Positions 19,434 through 27,427 of a stretch of 64,000 bases of DNA are shown one piece after another. The notes under the pieces were generated by a model. The model saw only the letters and a list, made by a program, of their open reading frames with translations. It had not been told where the DNA came from and ran no database searches. The position numbers and the translations under genes were made by a program. The stretch is from positions 1-64,000 of the forward strand of contig CAVPHF010000004.1 in assembly GCA_963704155.1 (NCBI GenBank), written 5' to 3'. The stretch's first letter is position 1. Each line of letters opens with the position of its first letter. The DNA comes from Thiohalocapsa sp963704155 (GTDB lineage Bacteria; Pseudomonadota; Gammaproteobacteria; Chromatiales; Chromatiaceae).

Positions 19434-21050
19434 ATGCACTTGATATTCAATCAATCCGACCACGGCGGCGGCCGCCGCCCGCACCTCAGCGCCACGCTGG
19501 CACTTGCCCTGTGCGGGGCGATGGGGTTTGGCGTCGCGGCCGCCGCGGATAAGCCGAATATCCTGGTCGTCTGGGGAGATGATATCGGCCAGTCCAACAT
19601 CAGCGCGTACAGCATGGGGCTGGTCGGCTACAAGACCCCGAACATCGACCGCATTGCCAACGAGGGCATTTTGTTCACCGACTACTACGCCGAGCAGTCC
19701 TGCACTGCAGGGCGTGCCTCGTTCATGCTCGGCCAGAGCGTGTTTCGCTCGGGGCTGTCCAAGGTAGGCCTGCCGGGGGCGGAGGAGGGCATCAATACCC
19801 TTGACCCCACCATCGCCGTGCTGCTGAAGGACCAGGGGTATGCGACGGGCCAGTTCGGCAAGAACCACTTCGGTGACCGCGACGAGCATCTGCCAACCAA
19901 CCACGGCTTCGACGAGTTTTTTGGCAACCTCTATCACCTCAACGCGGAGGAGGAACCGGAAAACGAGGATTATCCCGGCGATATGGTCCTACCCAGCGGC
20001 GAGACCTTCCGCAAGAAGTTCGGCCCGCGCGGCGTGATCCACTCCTGGGCCATGCCCGACGGCACCCAGAAGATCGAGGACACCGGTCCGTTGACGGCCA
20101 AGCGCATGGAAACGGTGGACGACGAGACCTCGGCGCGTGCGCTGGAGTTCATCGAGGAGCAGACCAAGGCCGGCAAGCCCTGGTTCGTCTGGTGGAACGG
20201 CACCCGCATGCACTTCCGCACCCATGTGAAGGATGAGCTGCGCGGCATCTCCGGTCAGGACGAGTACGCCGACGGCATGGTCGAGCACGACCGCCACATC
20301 GGACTCTTCCTGAAGAAGCTCGATGACCTCGGCATCGCCGACAATACCATCGTCTTCTATTCCACCGACAACGGTCCGCACAAGAACACTTGGCCGGACG
20401 CCGGCGTCAACCCGTTCCGCGGCGAGAAGAACACCAACTGGGAGGGCGGCTGGCGCGTCCCGGCCATGGTGCGCTGGCCCGGGGTCATCGAGCCCGGCTC
20501 GATCAGCAACGGCATCGTGCACCACATGGATTGGATGCCAACTTTCGTCGCCGCCGCCGGCAAGGCCGACATCAAGGAGGACCTGCTCGACGGCTACGCT
20601 TCTGCTGCCTTGGGACGCGACTACAAGGTGCACCTTGACGGCTATGACGTCACCGCGCACATCAAAAACCCGGAGAGCACGCCGAGCCCACGCAAGGAGA
20701 TCTTCTACTTCTCGGACGACGGTGATCTGACCGCGCTGCGCTACGGCGACTGGAAGCTGATCTTCATGGAGCAAAAGACACCCGGCACCTTCCGCGTCTG
20801 GATGGAGCCGTTCACGCCCCTGCGCGTGCCGCTCATCTTCAACCTTCGCCGCGACCCATACGAGCAGGCCACCATCACCTCCAACAGCTACCACGAGTGG
20901 CAGCTCGATCGGGCCTACATGCTGGTCCCGGCCCAGGCCTATGTCGGACAGTTCCTGTCGACCTTCGGCGAGTACCCGCCGCGCATGAAGGCTGCCTCGT
21001 TCAGTCTGGACCAGGTCATGGATCAGCTCAACGACGCTGGCGCCCACTAG
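19434..21050 (+). CDS. Secreted arylsulfatase
   Basis: 538 residues from ATG 19434, which has a strong GAGGAGAG site; the frame is open from 19383 but lacks a signal there. A signal peptide ends near GFGVAAAADKP. The sulfatase core begins KPNILVVWGDDIGQ, with metal-binding Asp residues. The formylglycine motif is CTAGR with Cys90 (QSCTAGRASF), the bacterial Cys type that needs an FGE-like maturase, not found in this window. Further blocks are GKNHFGDRDEHLPTNHGFDEF and VFYSTDNGPHKNTWPDAG. It would hydrolyse sulfate esters in the periplasm. The divergent activator-transporter pair and the paired palindromes point to inducible expression. Confidence 0.92.
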   Translation: MHLIFNQSDHGGGRRPHLSATLALALCGAMGFGVAAAADKPNILVVWGDDIGQSNISAYSMGLVGYKTPNIDRIANEGILFTDYYAEQSCTAGRASFMLGQSVFRSGLSKVGLPGAEEGINTLDPTIAVLLKDQGYATGQFGKNHFGDRDEHLPTNHGFDEFFGNLYHLNAEEEPENEDYPGDMVLPSGETFRKKFGPRGVIHSWAMPDGTQKIEDTGPLTAKRMETVDDETSARALEFIEEQTKAGKPWFVWWNGTRMHFRTHVKDELRGISGQDEYADGMVEHDRHIGLFLKKLDDLGIADNTIVFYSTDNGPHKNTWPDAGVNPFRGEKNTNWEGGWRVPAMVRWPGVIEPGSISNGIVHHMDWMPTFVAAAGKADIKEDLLDGYASAALGRDYKVHLDGYDVTAHIKNPESTPSPRKEIFYFSDDGDLTALRYGDWKLIFMEQKTPGTFRVWMEPFTPLRVPLIFNLRRDPYEQATITSNSYHEWQLDRAYMLVPAQAYVGQFLSTFGEYPPRMKAASFSLDQVMDQLNDAGAH

Positions 21051-21355
21051 TCCAATGCCGACTGCCGCACAAGGATGTGACGGCAGCGAGAGTCGCGGGT
21101 CGAGCTCCCAAAGGAGCTGCCGCGCAGCCGCCCTGCACGGGCACGCGTGCCGGCATCTGTATTGCTCATTGTGAAAATCTAACGCGCCGTCGTCTGCGAA
21201 TCCGATATTATCCGCGCGCCGGTTTCCCAGGGTGCCTCTGCGCCCGCGGACTCGGCGAGCGTCGATCGGGCGAATCGGCTCCGGAAACGGACGCCGTTCA
21301 ACGTCGATCGACCTTGACCCTCAGCCAACTATTGTCAAATGAGTAGTATCGAAAA
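21051..21355. other. Sulfatase-aqpZ intergenic region
   Basis: About 305 bp without a gene. A small AGCTCC-CAAA-GGAGCT hairpin lies near 21108 but has no T-tract. A weak promoter-like TTGACC with a 17-bp spacer to AAATGA lies just before aqpZ. Confidence 0.35.
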
Positions 21356-22093
21356 ATGTCACTGATTAAGCGTTCCCTTGCCGAGCTGATCGGCACCTTT
21401 TGGCTGGTACTTGGCGGCTGCGGCGCCGCGGTGTTCGCGGCCGGCGTGCCCGATGTCGGCATTGGCTACCTCGGCGTGGCCTTTGCGTTCGGTCTCACCG
21501 TGCTGACCATGGCCTATGCCATCGGCAACATCTCCGGCTGTCATCTGAACCCGGCCGTGTCGGTGGGCCTGGCCGTGGGTGGCCGCTTCAGCTGGTCGGA
21601 CCTGCCGATGTATGTCATCGCCCAGACCATCGGCGCCATCGTCGCCGCCTTCCTGATCCTGTATATCGCCAGCGACATGGGCCTGTACAAAGAAGGCCAG
21701 GCCACTTTCACGCTGGCCGCCAACAGCCTGGCCGTGAATGGCTATGGTGCGCTGTCGCCGCAGGGCTACGGCATGATGGCCGGTCTGGTGACCGAGGTGG
21801 TCATGACGCTGATGTTCCTCTTCATCATCCTCGGCGCGACCCATCGGCAGGCCCACGCGGTCGCCGGAGGCCTGGCCATCGGTCTCGCCCTGACGCTGAT
21901 CCATCTGATCTCGATTCCGGTGACCAACACCTCGGTCAATCCGGCGCGGAGCACCGGTCCGGCGCTGGCGTTGGCCTTCTCCGGCGAGGGCAAGGCGCTG
22001 GCTCAGCTTTGGTTGTTCTGGGTGGCGCCGATCATCGGTGCGGCCTTGGCGGGTGTGCTCTATCGCTTCTTCGACGACGCGAAGGCCGGCTGA
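21356..22093 (+). CDS. aqpZ: Aquaporin Z
   Basis: Inner-membrane water channel of 245 residues, the usual size. The six-helix major intrinsic protein fold is evident. Both pore-lining NPA boxes are intact: SGCHLNPAVSVGLAVG and TNTSVNPARSTGPAL. The residue pattern around the second NPA (Arg after NPA) fits a water-selective aquaporin rather than a glycerol facilitator. It stands alone, followed by a GC-rich hairpin at 22104. Confidence 0.94.
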   Translation: MSLIKRSLAELIGTFWLVLGGCGAAVFAAGVPDVGIGYLGVAFAFGLTVLTMAYAIGNISGCHLNPAVSVGLAVGGRFSWSDLPMYVIAQTIGAIVAAFLILYIASDMGLYKEGQATFTLAANSLAVNGYGALSPQGYGMMAGLVTEVVMTLMFLFIILGATHRQAHAVAGGLAIGLALTLIHLISIPVTNTSVNPARSTGPALALAFSGEGKALAQLWLFWVAPIIGAALAGVLYRFFDDAKAG

Positions 22094-22103
22094 GACATGG
22101 GCA

Positions 22104-22142
22104 GGCGCGGGCAATGCCAATCTATTCGGCTTTGCCCGCGCC
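22104..22142. terminator. GC-rich hairpin downstream of aqpZ
   Basis: GGCGCGGGCAA (22104-22114) and TTGCCCGCGCC (22132-22142) form a perfect 11-bp stem with a 17-base loop, 10 bp after the aqpZ stop. There is no T-tract, so it may be a weak or Rho-assisted terminator or an RNA-stabilising structure. Confidence 0.4.
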
Positions 22143-22320
22143 GTTCCATGTCGGTTGGCGGTTCGGGCAAGGCGGCGCCACCGGCCTATGGCGCGCGGTT
22201 TCTTGCTGCGATGGTGGCAATGAGGTCGCGCTCTATAGCCCGACATCGCCTAGGTGCTTCACGCTCTGGCGAAGGTCGTTGCTGCAGAATCGAAAGACTG
22301 TTGACTGCTGACAATCAATA

Positions 22321-23058
22321 ATGACGAGGAGCTTGTTGGCTACAGGATGCCTCGACGCAGAGCAGGCCACGGCAATGGCATTGGGCGCGGAACGTGAGCG
22401 AAAGCGTATAGCTGACGCCTTGCATGCGACCACTGTCCAGGAACTCGTGCTCGCACGGATCTTGGTGGATCTGGCGATCGTCGACGCTTCTGTCGATCAA
22501 CTGGACCGAGTGCGCGCGCTGCTGGATAGCACATTGGAGCAACTGCGCTCGCTGTCATGTGAACTGCATTGCCCGGTGCTGAAACAGCAGGGCCTGTTCG
22601 CGGCCGTCGAGTGGTTGGCCGATGCGCTCGGCGAGCGCTGGCGTCTCGCGCATCGCTGTCGACTATTGGGAGTGCCGACCGAGCTGCCGGAATGGGCGAC
22701 AGAGCTCGTCTTCCATGCAGCCCATGAGTTCATCACAAATGCCGGACGCCATGCCGAGTCGAATAGGGTCGATATCACACTCGGGTACATGGACGATGGC
22801 GTCAGCTTGAGCATCTGCGACGACGGCGTGGGTATCGACGGCGGTCAGGCGTGCCGCGTGGATGATCCGTTGCAAGGCGGCTTCGGGCTGTTCAGCCTGC
22901 GTTCGCGCGTCGAGCCTGTCGGCGGGAGGCTGGTCTTGAAGCCCGGTGAGGAGGGCGTCGGAACTGCGGCACTCTTGTGGCTTCCGTTCGAGGCGCTTTC
23001 ACCTAGCAGACATGGTAAACGCGGTGGTGCTGTGCCATCCTCCGATGGTCCTCGGTGA
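22321..23058 (+). CDS. Soluble orphan histidine kinase, NarX/DegS type
   Basis: 245 residues. A HisKA_3 dimerisation box, ERERKRIADALHATTVQELV, carries the candidate phosphoacceptor His35. A HATPase domain follows with N-box FHAAHEFITNAGRHAESN, G1-like SICDDGVGID and GGFGLFSLRSRVEPVGGRL. There is no transmembrane or sensor domain ahead of the kinase core, and no response regulator gene nearby. Input and partner are therefore unknown; it may act with a LuxR-type regulator encoded elsewhere. ATG 22321 gives the compact core. Confidence 0.82.
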   Translation: MTRSLLATGCLDAEQATAMALGAERERKRIADALHATTVQELVLARILVDLAIVDASVDQLDRVRALLDSTLEQLRSLSCELHCPVLKQQGLFAAVEWLADALGERWRLAHRCRLLGVPTELPEWATELVFHAAHEFITNAGRHAESNRVDITLGYMDDGVSLSICDDGVGIDGGQACRVDDPLQGGFGLFSLRSRVEPVGGRLVLKPGEEGVGTAALLWLPFEALSPSRHGKRGGAVPSSDGPR

Positions 23059-23130
23059 GGCAATGGTCATGGGCCGGCACCTCAGGCCAAGCTCGTCCGC
23101 TGGCCGTACTTGACCCATGTGTAAAGATCG

Positions 23131-23322
23131 TTGTGTGCGGTTTGGGGCATCCTTGCCGCCACCGCCGCCTTCAGTCTCGGTCTTGCCGGACAGGCAGCCG
23201 CCGACCTTGAGGCCGTCGAAGCCGCCGAGGCCAAGGCGGAGGCCGTCACCAGCGAGATGGCGAAGGAGACCAAGACCGACGCTATGCTGGAGCCCCAGAA
23301 GGACCTCATCGGCAACGATTGA
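23131..23322 (+). CDS. Possible small secreted hypothetical protein
   Basis: 63 codons from TTG 23131, directly after an in-frame TAA. The N-terminus is hydrophobic and ends with a signal-peptidase-like AGQAAAD. It is followed by an acidic/Lys helical stretch (EAVEAAEAKAEAVTSEMAKE). There is no basic residue before the hydrophobic core, no clear ribosome site and an unusual start codon. It may be a 5'-damaged gene or not a gene at all. Confidence 0.35.
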   Translation: MCAVWGILAATAAFSLGLAGQAAADLEAVEAAEAKAEAVTSEMAKETKTDAMLEPQKDLIGND

Positions 23323-23423
23323 GCAGATCCGGCGGACAGGTTCGGCCGAGCATCCGCATCGCGGCCGCTCGGTCGAACCTGACGGCGCCTTGGATGATCT
23401 GAGAGCAGCACACTGGAGCAAAG

Positions 23424-23720
23424 ATGATGCGGATGATCACGGCCATTCTGCTGGCATTCTCACTATCGGCAGCGGCCGATCCTCTGTCGTCCTGGAACGA
23501 CGGCGCGGCGAAGCAGGCGATAACTTCCTTCGTCGCCCACGTGACCACGCCGGGCAGCGCCGACTATGTTCCGCCGTCCGAACGAATTGCCGTGTTCGAC
23601 AACGACGGCACACTTTCGGTCGAGCAGCCGAGCCGGGTCGAACGGATGGGTGGTCGTCTCGATGAAGACCGACTGGTCGCAGGTCGTCCGGTCGCGGCCG
23701 AATTACCGATGAAGGAGTGA
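23424..23720 (+). pseudogene. HAD-type acid phosphatase with central deletion
   Basis: The N-terminus is a signal peptide (MMRMITAILLAFSLSAAADP) followed by family sequence leading to the HAD motif I, IAVFDNDGTLSVEQP. After about 72 residues the similarity stops. A second frame then shows the expected family C-terminus (GWVVVSMKTDWSQVV, stop at 23710-23712). About 200 or more internal codons are missing and the two ends are out of frame, so this is a deletion pseudogene of a secreted HAD phosphatase of roughly 330 residues. Confidence comes from recognising both ends. Confidence 0.65.
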
Positions 23721-23726
23721 TTGAGC

Positions 23727-24542
23727 ATGCAGACCGTTGGATCACGAGAGTACAAGCTCATGCTGAGTGCCGCGAAGTTCGCTGGCGACGAGGCGAAACT
23801 GAATGAGGCTGCCGGCGCTCTATGGCGCGATCTGGTGGGCATCGTCGTGCCGAGTGCCGTGGCCGTCAGCGGCACCGAGGATATCGAGCGCAAACGCCGC
23901 AGCGTTCAGTTTTTCGACACCGAGGACAATTGGCTCCGGAGCCAAGACTATGTGGTGCGGCGGCGTGTCGATCTGGAAGCGGACGAGCACGAGTTGACGC
24001 TCAAGTTTCGCCATCCGGATCGCTATATCAGTCAGGGTCGGGATATGAAGCCGGCAGAGGAGTTCTCGGTCGATATGAAGTTCGAGGAGGACATTAAGCC
24101 CAGATTTCAGTCCCTCTACAGTTTCTCCAGTTCCGTTGTGGTCAAGCCGGACTCCGCGGTCGAAACCCTGAAGGACGTCTGCACCTTGTTCCCCGGCCTC
24201 GCCGATGCGCTCCCTGACTTGCCCAAGTCCGCGCCCTTGCGCGCCGTCGGTGGTTTTACTGCCCACGAGCGGGTGATCAAGGGAACGACCTTCCAGATCC
24301 GAAAAGATCCGGAGGTGCATGGCGAGTGCTCGCTGACCCTTTGGTATGCGGAAGCCGAGGGCGAGCAGCCGCTCGTGGCCGAATTCAGCTTCAAGTACGA
24401 GGATGACAAGGAAGACTATACAGCGGCCATGGCGCGACGCGCCTATGACGCCTTCATCGCCATTCAGGAGCAGCTCGGCGACTGGATCGATGCCGAGTCC
24501 ATGACAAAGACAGCCTACGTGTATGCGCGCGATCAGAAATGA
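23727..24542 (+). CDS. CYTH-like conserved protein, function unknown
   Basis: 271 residues from ATG 23727; an in-frame TTG at 23721 is an alternative. There is no signal peptide. Charged beta-rich segments suggest a triphosphate-tunnel (CYTH-like) fold: SREYKLMLSAAKF near the start, VQFFDTEDNWLRSQDYVVRRR with alternating basic residues, ELTLKFRHPDRY, and CSLTLWYAEAEGEQPLVAEFS. The canonical ExExK signature is not clearly present, so the fold is an inference. The gene follows the deleted HAD gene by a few bases and precedes a 150-bp gap. Confidence 0.6.
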   Translation: MQTVGSREYKLMLSAAKFAGDEAKLNEAAGALWRDLVGIVVPSAVAVSGTEDIERKRRSVQFFDTEDNWLRSQDYVVRRRVDLEADEHELTLKFRHPDRYISQGRDMKPAEEFSVDMKFEEDIKPRFQSLYSFSSSVVVKPDSAVETLKDVCTLFPGLADALPDLPKSAPLRAVGGFTAHERVIKGTTFQIRKDPEVHGECSLTLWYAEAEGEQPLVAEFSFKYEDDKEDYTAAMARRAYDAFIAIQEQLGDWIDAESMTKTAYVYARDQK

Positions 24543-24574
24543 GCACGCACTTACGGTCGCCGATCTGCGCTTTT

Positions 24575-24596
24575 AGGCGATTCACAGAAATCGCCT
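24575..24596. repeat. Small REP-like hairpin
   Basis: AGGCGATT (24575-24582) and AATCGCCT (24589-24596) pair perfectly around a CACAGA loop, 33 bp after a stop codon. A related, imperfect copy lies at 48083-48104 just after the tatB stop. Confidence 0.4.
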
Positions 24597-24696
24597 TAGG
24601 CTGGAGTCTCCTTTGCGGGAAACGGATAGCGGGTCCTGTGGTTTGTTGTCTAGCCTGATGTTGTCACCATAGGGCAACGCGCTTCGGAGGAGAAAA

Positions 24697-26298
24697 ATGG
24701 GCTTGATCGATCGATTGCTGACGGCGCTCCTTGTCGTCACCCTGGCTGCAACCGCGACCTCGACTGTCCATGCGCAGGGCGCTGCCGGCGCATCGACCGA
24801 TGCGTTCCCGACTGAGCAGATCGAGCAGATGGTTGCGCCCATCGCGCTCTACCCCGATGCGCTCATCGCACAGATGCTGATGGCGAGTACCTATCCGCTG
24901 GATGTGGTGCAGGCGAATCGCTGGCTGTCGGACCAAGAGGCGGTCGAAGGCGAGGCCCTGCAAACGGCGGTTGACGTCGAGGAGTGGGACGACAGCGTCA
25001 AGTCGCTGGTCTTCTTCCCGAGTGTACTGGATTTCATGAGTGACAATCTCGACTGGACCCAGGACCTCGGCGATGCGGTTCTGGCCCAGCAGGGGGATGT
25101 CACGGACGCCATTCAGCGGCTGCGCGATGAGGCAGACGCGGCCGGCGCCTTGACCAGCAACGAGCAACAGCGGGTCGAGAAGGCGGGCGACACCATCGTC
25201 ATCCAGCCGGCGCAGCCGGAGGTGGTGTATGTACCCAGCTACGATCCAGTCCAGGTGTTCGCGGACAGCAGCCCGCCAGCGGCGACGCAGTACTATCCAG
25301 ATACCTACACCGACGCCGTCAGCCGATACGAGGAGGGCTATGCGGCCGGCCTGTCCGCCGGAACCCCGGCGGCTGCCACGAGCGACTCCGGCAGCGGTCT
25401 CATCAACTTTGGTTTGGGCGCGGTGGCGGGCGGGCTTCTGACCGCGGCCATCATGTGGGACGACGACGATGATCGCATCTACTATGGCGGCCGCGGTTAC
25501 TACGGGGCGCCAAGCTATTGGTCGCAGCCCACCTATTGGAACAACAATGGCTGGCGTCAGCCCAGCAACATCAGTGTCGATCGCAACCTGAACATCGAGA
25601 GCGGCGCCGTTAACATCAACAAGGGGATCGTCGGCAGCGAGATCAGCAAGGCCGACATCAAGGCGTGGCAGCACAACCCCGAGCGGCGCGGCGGCGTGCG
25701 CTATCGCGATGCATCGACCGAGAATCGATTTTCCGCCAAGCGCAAGGACAGGACGATCGACCGCGACACGGCCCGGGGCCGTATCCGCGACGGCGATGGC
25801 AAGGTCAAGGCGCCCGATCTGAGTCAGCTGAAGCGCGAGGGAGCCGCGAGCGGCGGTTTGGCGCAGTTGAACGAACGCCGCGGCGACGGCGGCTCGCTGG
25901 CCGATCTCAAGAACAAGCGTCCGGCCTCCGGTGATATCAAGGGCCAGTTACAGTCGAAGGCGCCGGGTGCGCAGGCCAAGATTCAGGCCAAGGCACCGGC
26001 GGCTAAGGCAAAGGTTCAGGCCAAGCGCCCGGCGGCTAAGGCCAGGACCAAGCCCAAGGTCGCCGCCGCAGCCAAGAAGCGGCCGGTCAAGACGAGCGCC
26101 AAGCGCCCACCGGTCAAGCAGATCAAACGCCCGGCGCGTTCGGCGTCCAAACCGAAAATCGCAGCGAAGGCGAAACCGCGTAACAAGAGCAGCGCCTTCA
26201 AGGCCAAGGCTACGCCCAAGGCTGCGCGAAAGGCGAGCAAGCGGGGCGGCGCTAGCCGCGCCAAATCCGGCGGCGGCAAGGCCCGCCGGCGCGGTTGA
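24697..26298 (+). CDS. DUF3300 family exported protein with basic low-complexity tail
   Basis: 533 residues. A signal peptide (LLTALLVVTLAATATSTVHAQ) precedes the DUF3300 domain, which shows the hallmark EQIEQMVAPIALYPDALIAQ, then STYPLDVVQANRWL and VVYVPSYDPVQVF. A Tyr/Trp/Gly-rich linker follows around residues 250-290. The last 120-130 residues are a Lys/Ala/Pro/Arg-rich repeat region with units like AKAPAAKAKVQAKRPAAKA, resembling histone H1-type tails. Function is unknown. AGGAG stands 9 bp before ATG 24697. It is followed by DUF2950, a common partner of DUF3300. Confidence 0.85.
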   Translation: MGLIDRLLTALLVVTLAATATSTVHAQGAAGASTDAFPTEQIEQMVAPIALYPDALIAQMLMASTYPLDVVQANRWLSDQEAVEGEALQTAVDVEEWDDSVKSLVFFPSVLDFMSDNLDWTQDLGDAVLAQQGDVTDAIQRLRDEADAAGALTSNEQQRVEKAGDTIVIQPAQPEVVYVPSYDPVQVFADSSPPAATQYYPDTYTDAVSRYEEGYAAGLSAGTPAAATSDSGSGLINFGLGAVAGGLLTAAIMWDDDDDRIYYGGRGYYGAPSYWSQPTYWNNNGWRQPSNISVDRNLNIESGAVNINKGIVGSEISKADIKAWQHNPERRGGVRYRDASTENRFSAKRKDRTIDRDTARGRIRDGDGKVKAPDLSQLKREGAASGGLAQLNERRGDGGSLADLKNKRPASGDIKGQLQSKAPGAQAKIQAKAPAAKAKVQAKRPAAKARTKPKVAAAAKKRPVKTSAKRPPVKQIKRPARSASKPKIAAKAKPRNKSSAFKAKATPKAARKASKRGGASRAKSGGGKARRRG

Positions 26299-26369
26299 TC
26301 CGACCCGGTGACACCCTAGGCGAGATGGCGTGATTGGAAATGGCTGTCGCTGCAAGCGAGACATGATTG

Positions 26370-27368
26370 ATGCACAAATCGATAATACTTGTTGTTGGCT
26401 TGAGTACCCTTGTTCCTTTGGCTGCTTGGGCTCTAAGCGAAGCGGATGATCCGGCCACCGCGGACGCGGCCGTGGTCGTTGCGCCGAGCGCGATGGTCGA
26501 AGAGGCGGACCCGCCAATGCGTTTCGAGACGCCTGATGCCGCCGTGATGGAGCTGATCGATGCCGCCGAGGACGATGGCTCCGGTGCGCTGTTGGCCGTG
26601 CTCGGCGCGAACCTGGATGCACTTGTCTCGGGCGATCCGGTGGCCGACGCCCAAGACCGGCAAGACTTCGTGGAGCTGGCGCGCGCCGCCGCACATATTG
26701 AAGACGAGACCGACGACAGCGCGATCCTAGTCATCGGGCCGGATGATTGGCCCTTCCCCATCCCGTTGGCGCGTGATGCCGAGGGTTGGTATTTCGACAC
26801 CGAGGCCGGCGTCGAGGAATTGTTGGATCGGCGCATCGGGCTGAATGAGCTGCACGCCATTGCCACCGCCCGGGCCTTCGTCGATGCGCAGATGGAGTAC
26901 GCCGCGGCAGACCCCGACGGCGACGGAACGCACGCATACGCGGATCGCTTCTTGAGCAGCGAGGGCAAGCGTGATGGTTTGTATTGGCCGACGGCCGAAG
27001 GCGAGCCCGAAAGCCCAATGGGTCCGCTTGTGGCGGACGCGGTCACCGAGGGATACGCGATGCGCGCCGATAGGGAAGGGCCGCGCCCTTATCATGGTTA
27101 CCTGTTCAAGATGTTGAACGGGCAGAGAGCGCAGGCTCCGGCCCCGGCTCCGGACGGTGAACGCAGCTCTCCGAAGGGCGCTGGCCTTGAGGGCGGCTTC
27201 GCGCTGCTGGCTTGGCCCGCAAGCTATGGCAATTCGGGCATCATGAGCTTCCTCGTGAATCAGCGCGGTATCGTCTACCAGGCTGATTTGGGCGATGACA
27301 CCGCGGATCAGGCCGCGGGCATTAGTAACTACGATATTGGCGACGGGTGGGAGCCCGTTGTCGACTAA
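26370..27368 (+). CDS. DUF2950 family exported protein
   Basis: 332 residues from ATG 26370. A signal peptide (SIILVVGLSTLVPLAAWAL) is followed by family blocks: FETPDAAVMELIDAAEDDG, DDWPFPIPLARDAEGWYFDTE, HAIATARAFVDAQMEYA, HGYLFKMLNGQ and FALLAWPASYGNSGIMSFLVN. Function is unknown. It lies 70 bp after DUF3300 on the same strand; the pair recurs together in proteobacteria, suggesting a shared envelope role (inference). Confidence 0.86.
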   Translation: MHKSIILVVGLSTLVPLAAWALSEADDPATADAAVVVAPSAMVEEADPPMRFETPDAAVMELIDAAEDDGSGALLAVLGANLDALVSGDPVADAQDRQDFVELARAAAHIEDETDDSAILVIGPDDWPFPIPLARDAEGWYFDTEAGVEELLDRRIGLNELHAIATARAFVDAQMEYAAADPDGDGTHAYADRFLSSEGKRDGLYWPTAEGEPESPMGPLVADAVTEGYAMRADREGPRPYHGYLFKMLNGQRAQAPAPAPDGERSSPKGAGLEGGFALLAWPASYGNSGIMSFLVNQRGIVYQADLGDDTADQAAGISNYDIGDGWEPVVD

Positions 27369-27427
27369 CACGGACGTTCGGCATTCCGCCGGCTGGATCT
27401 GATAAAAACCATACTCGGAGACTCAGA

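Noticed and set aside
21100..21130. Terminator after the sulfatase gene
   Set aside because: The AGCTCC/GGAGCT stem is short and lacks a following T-tract.
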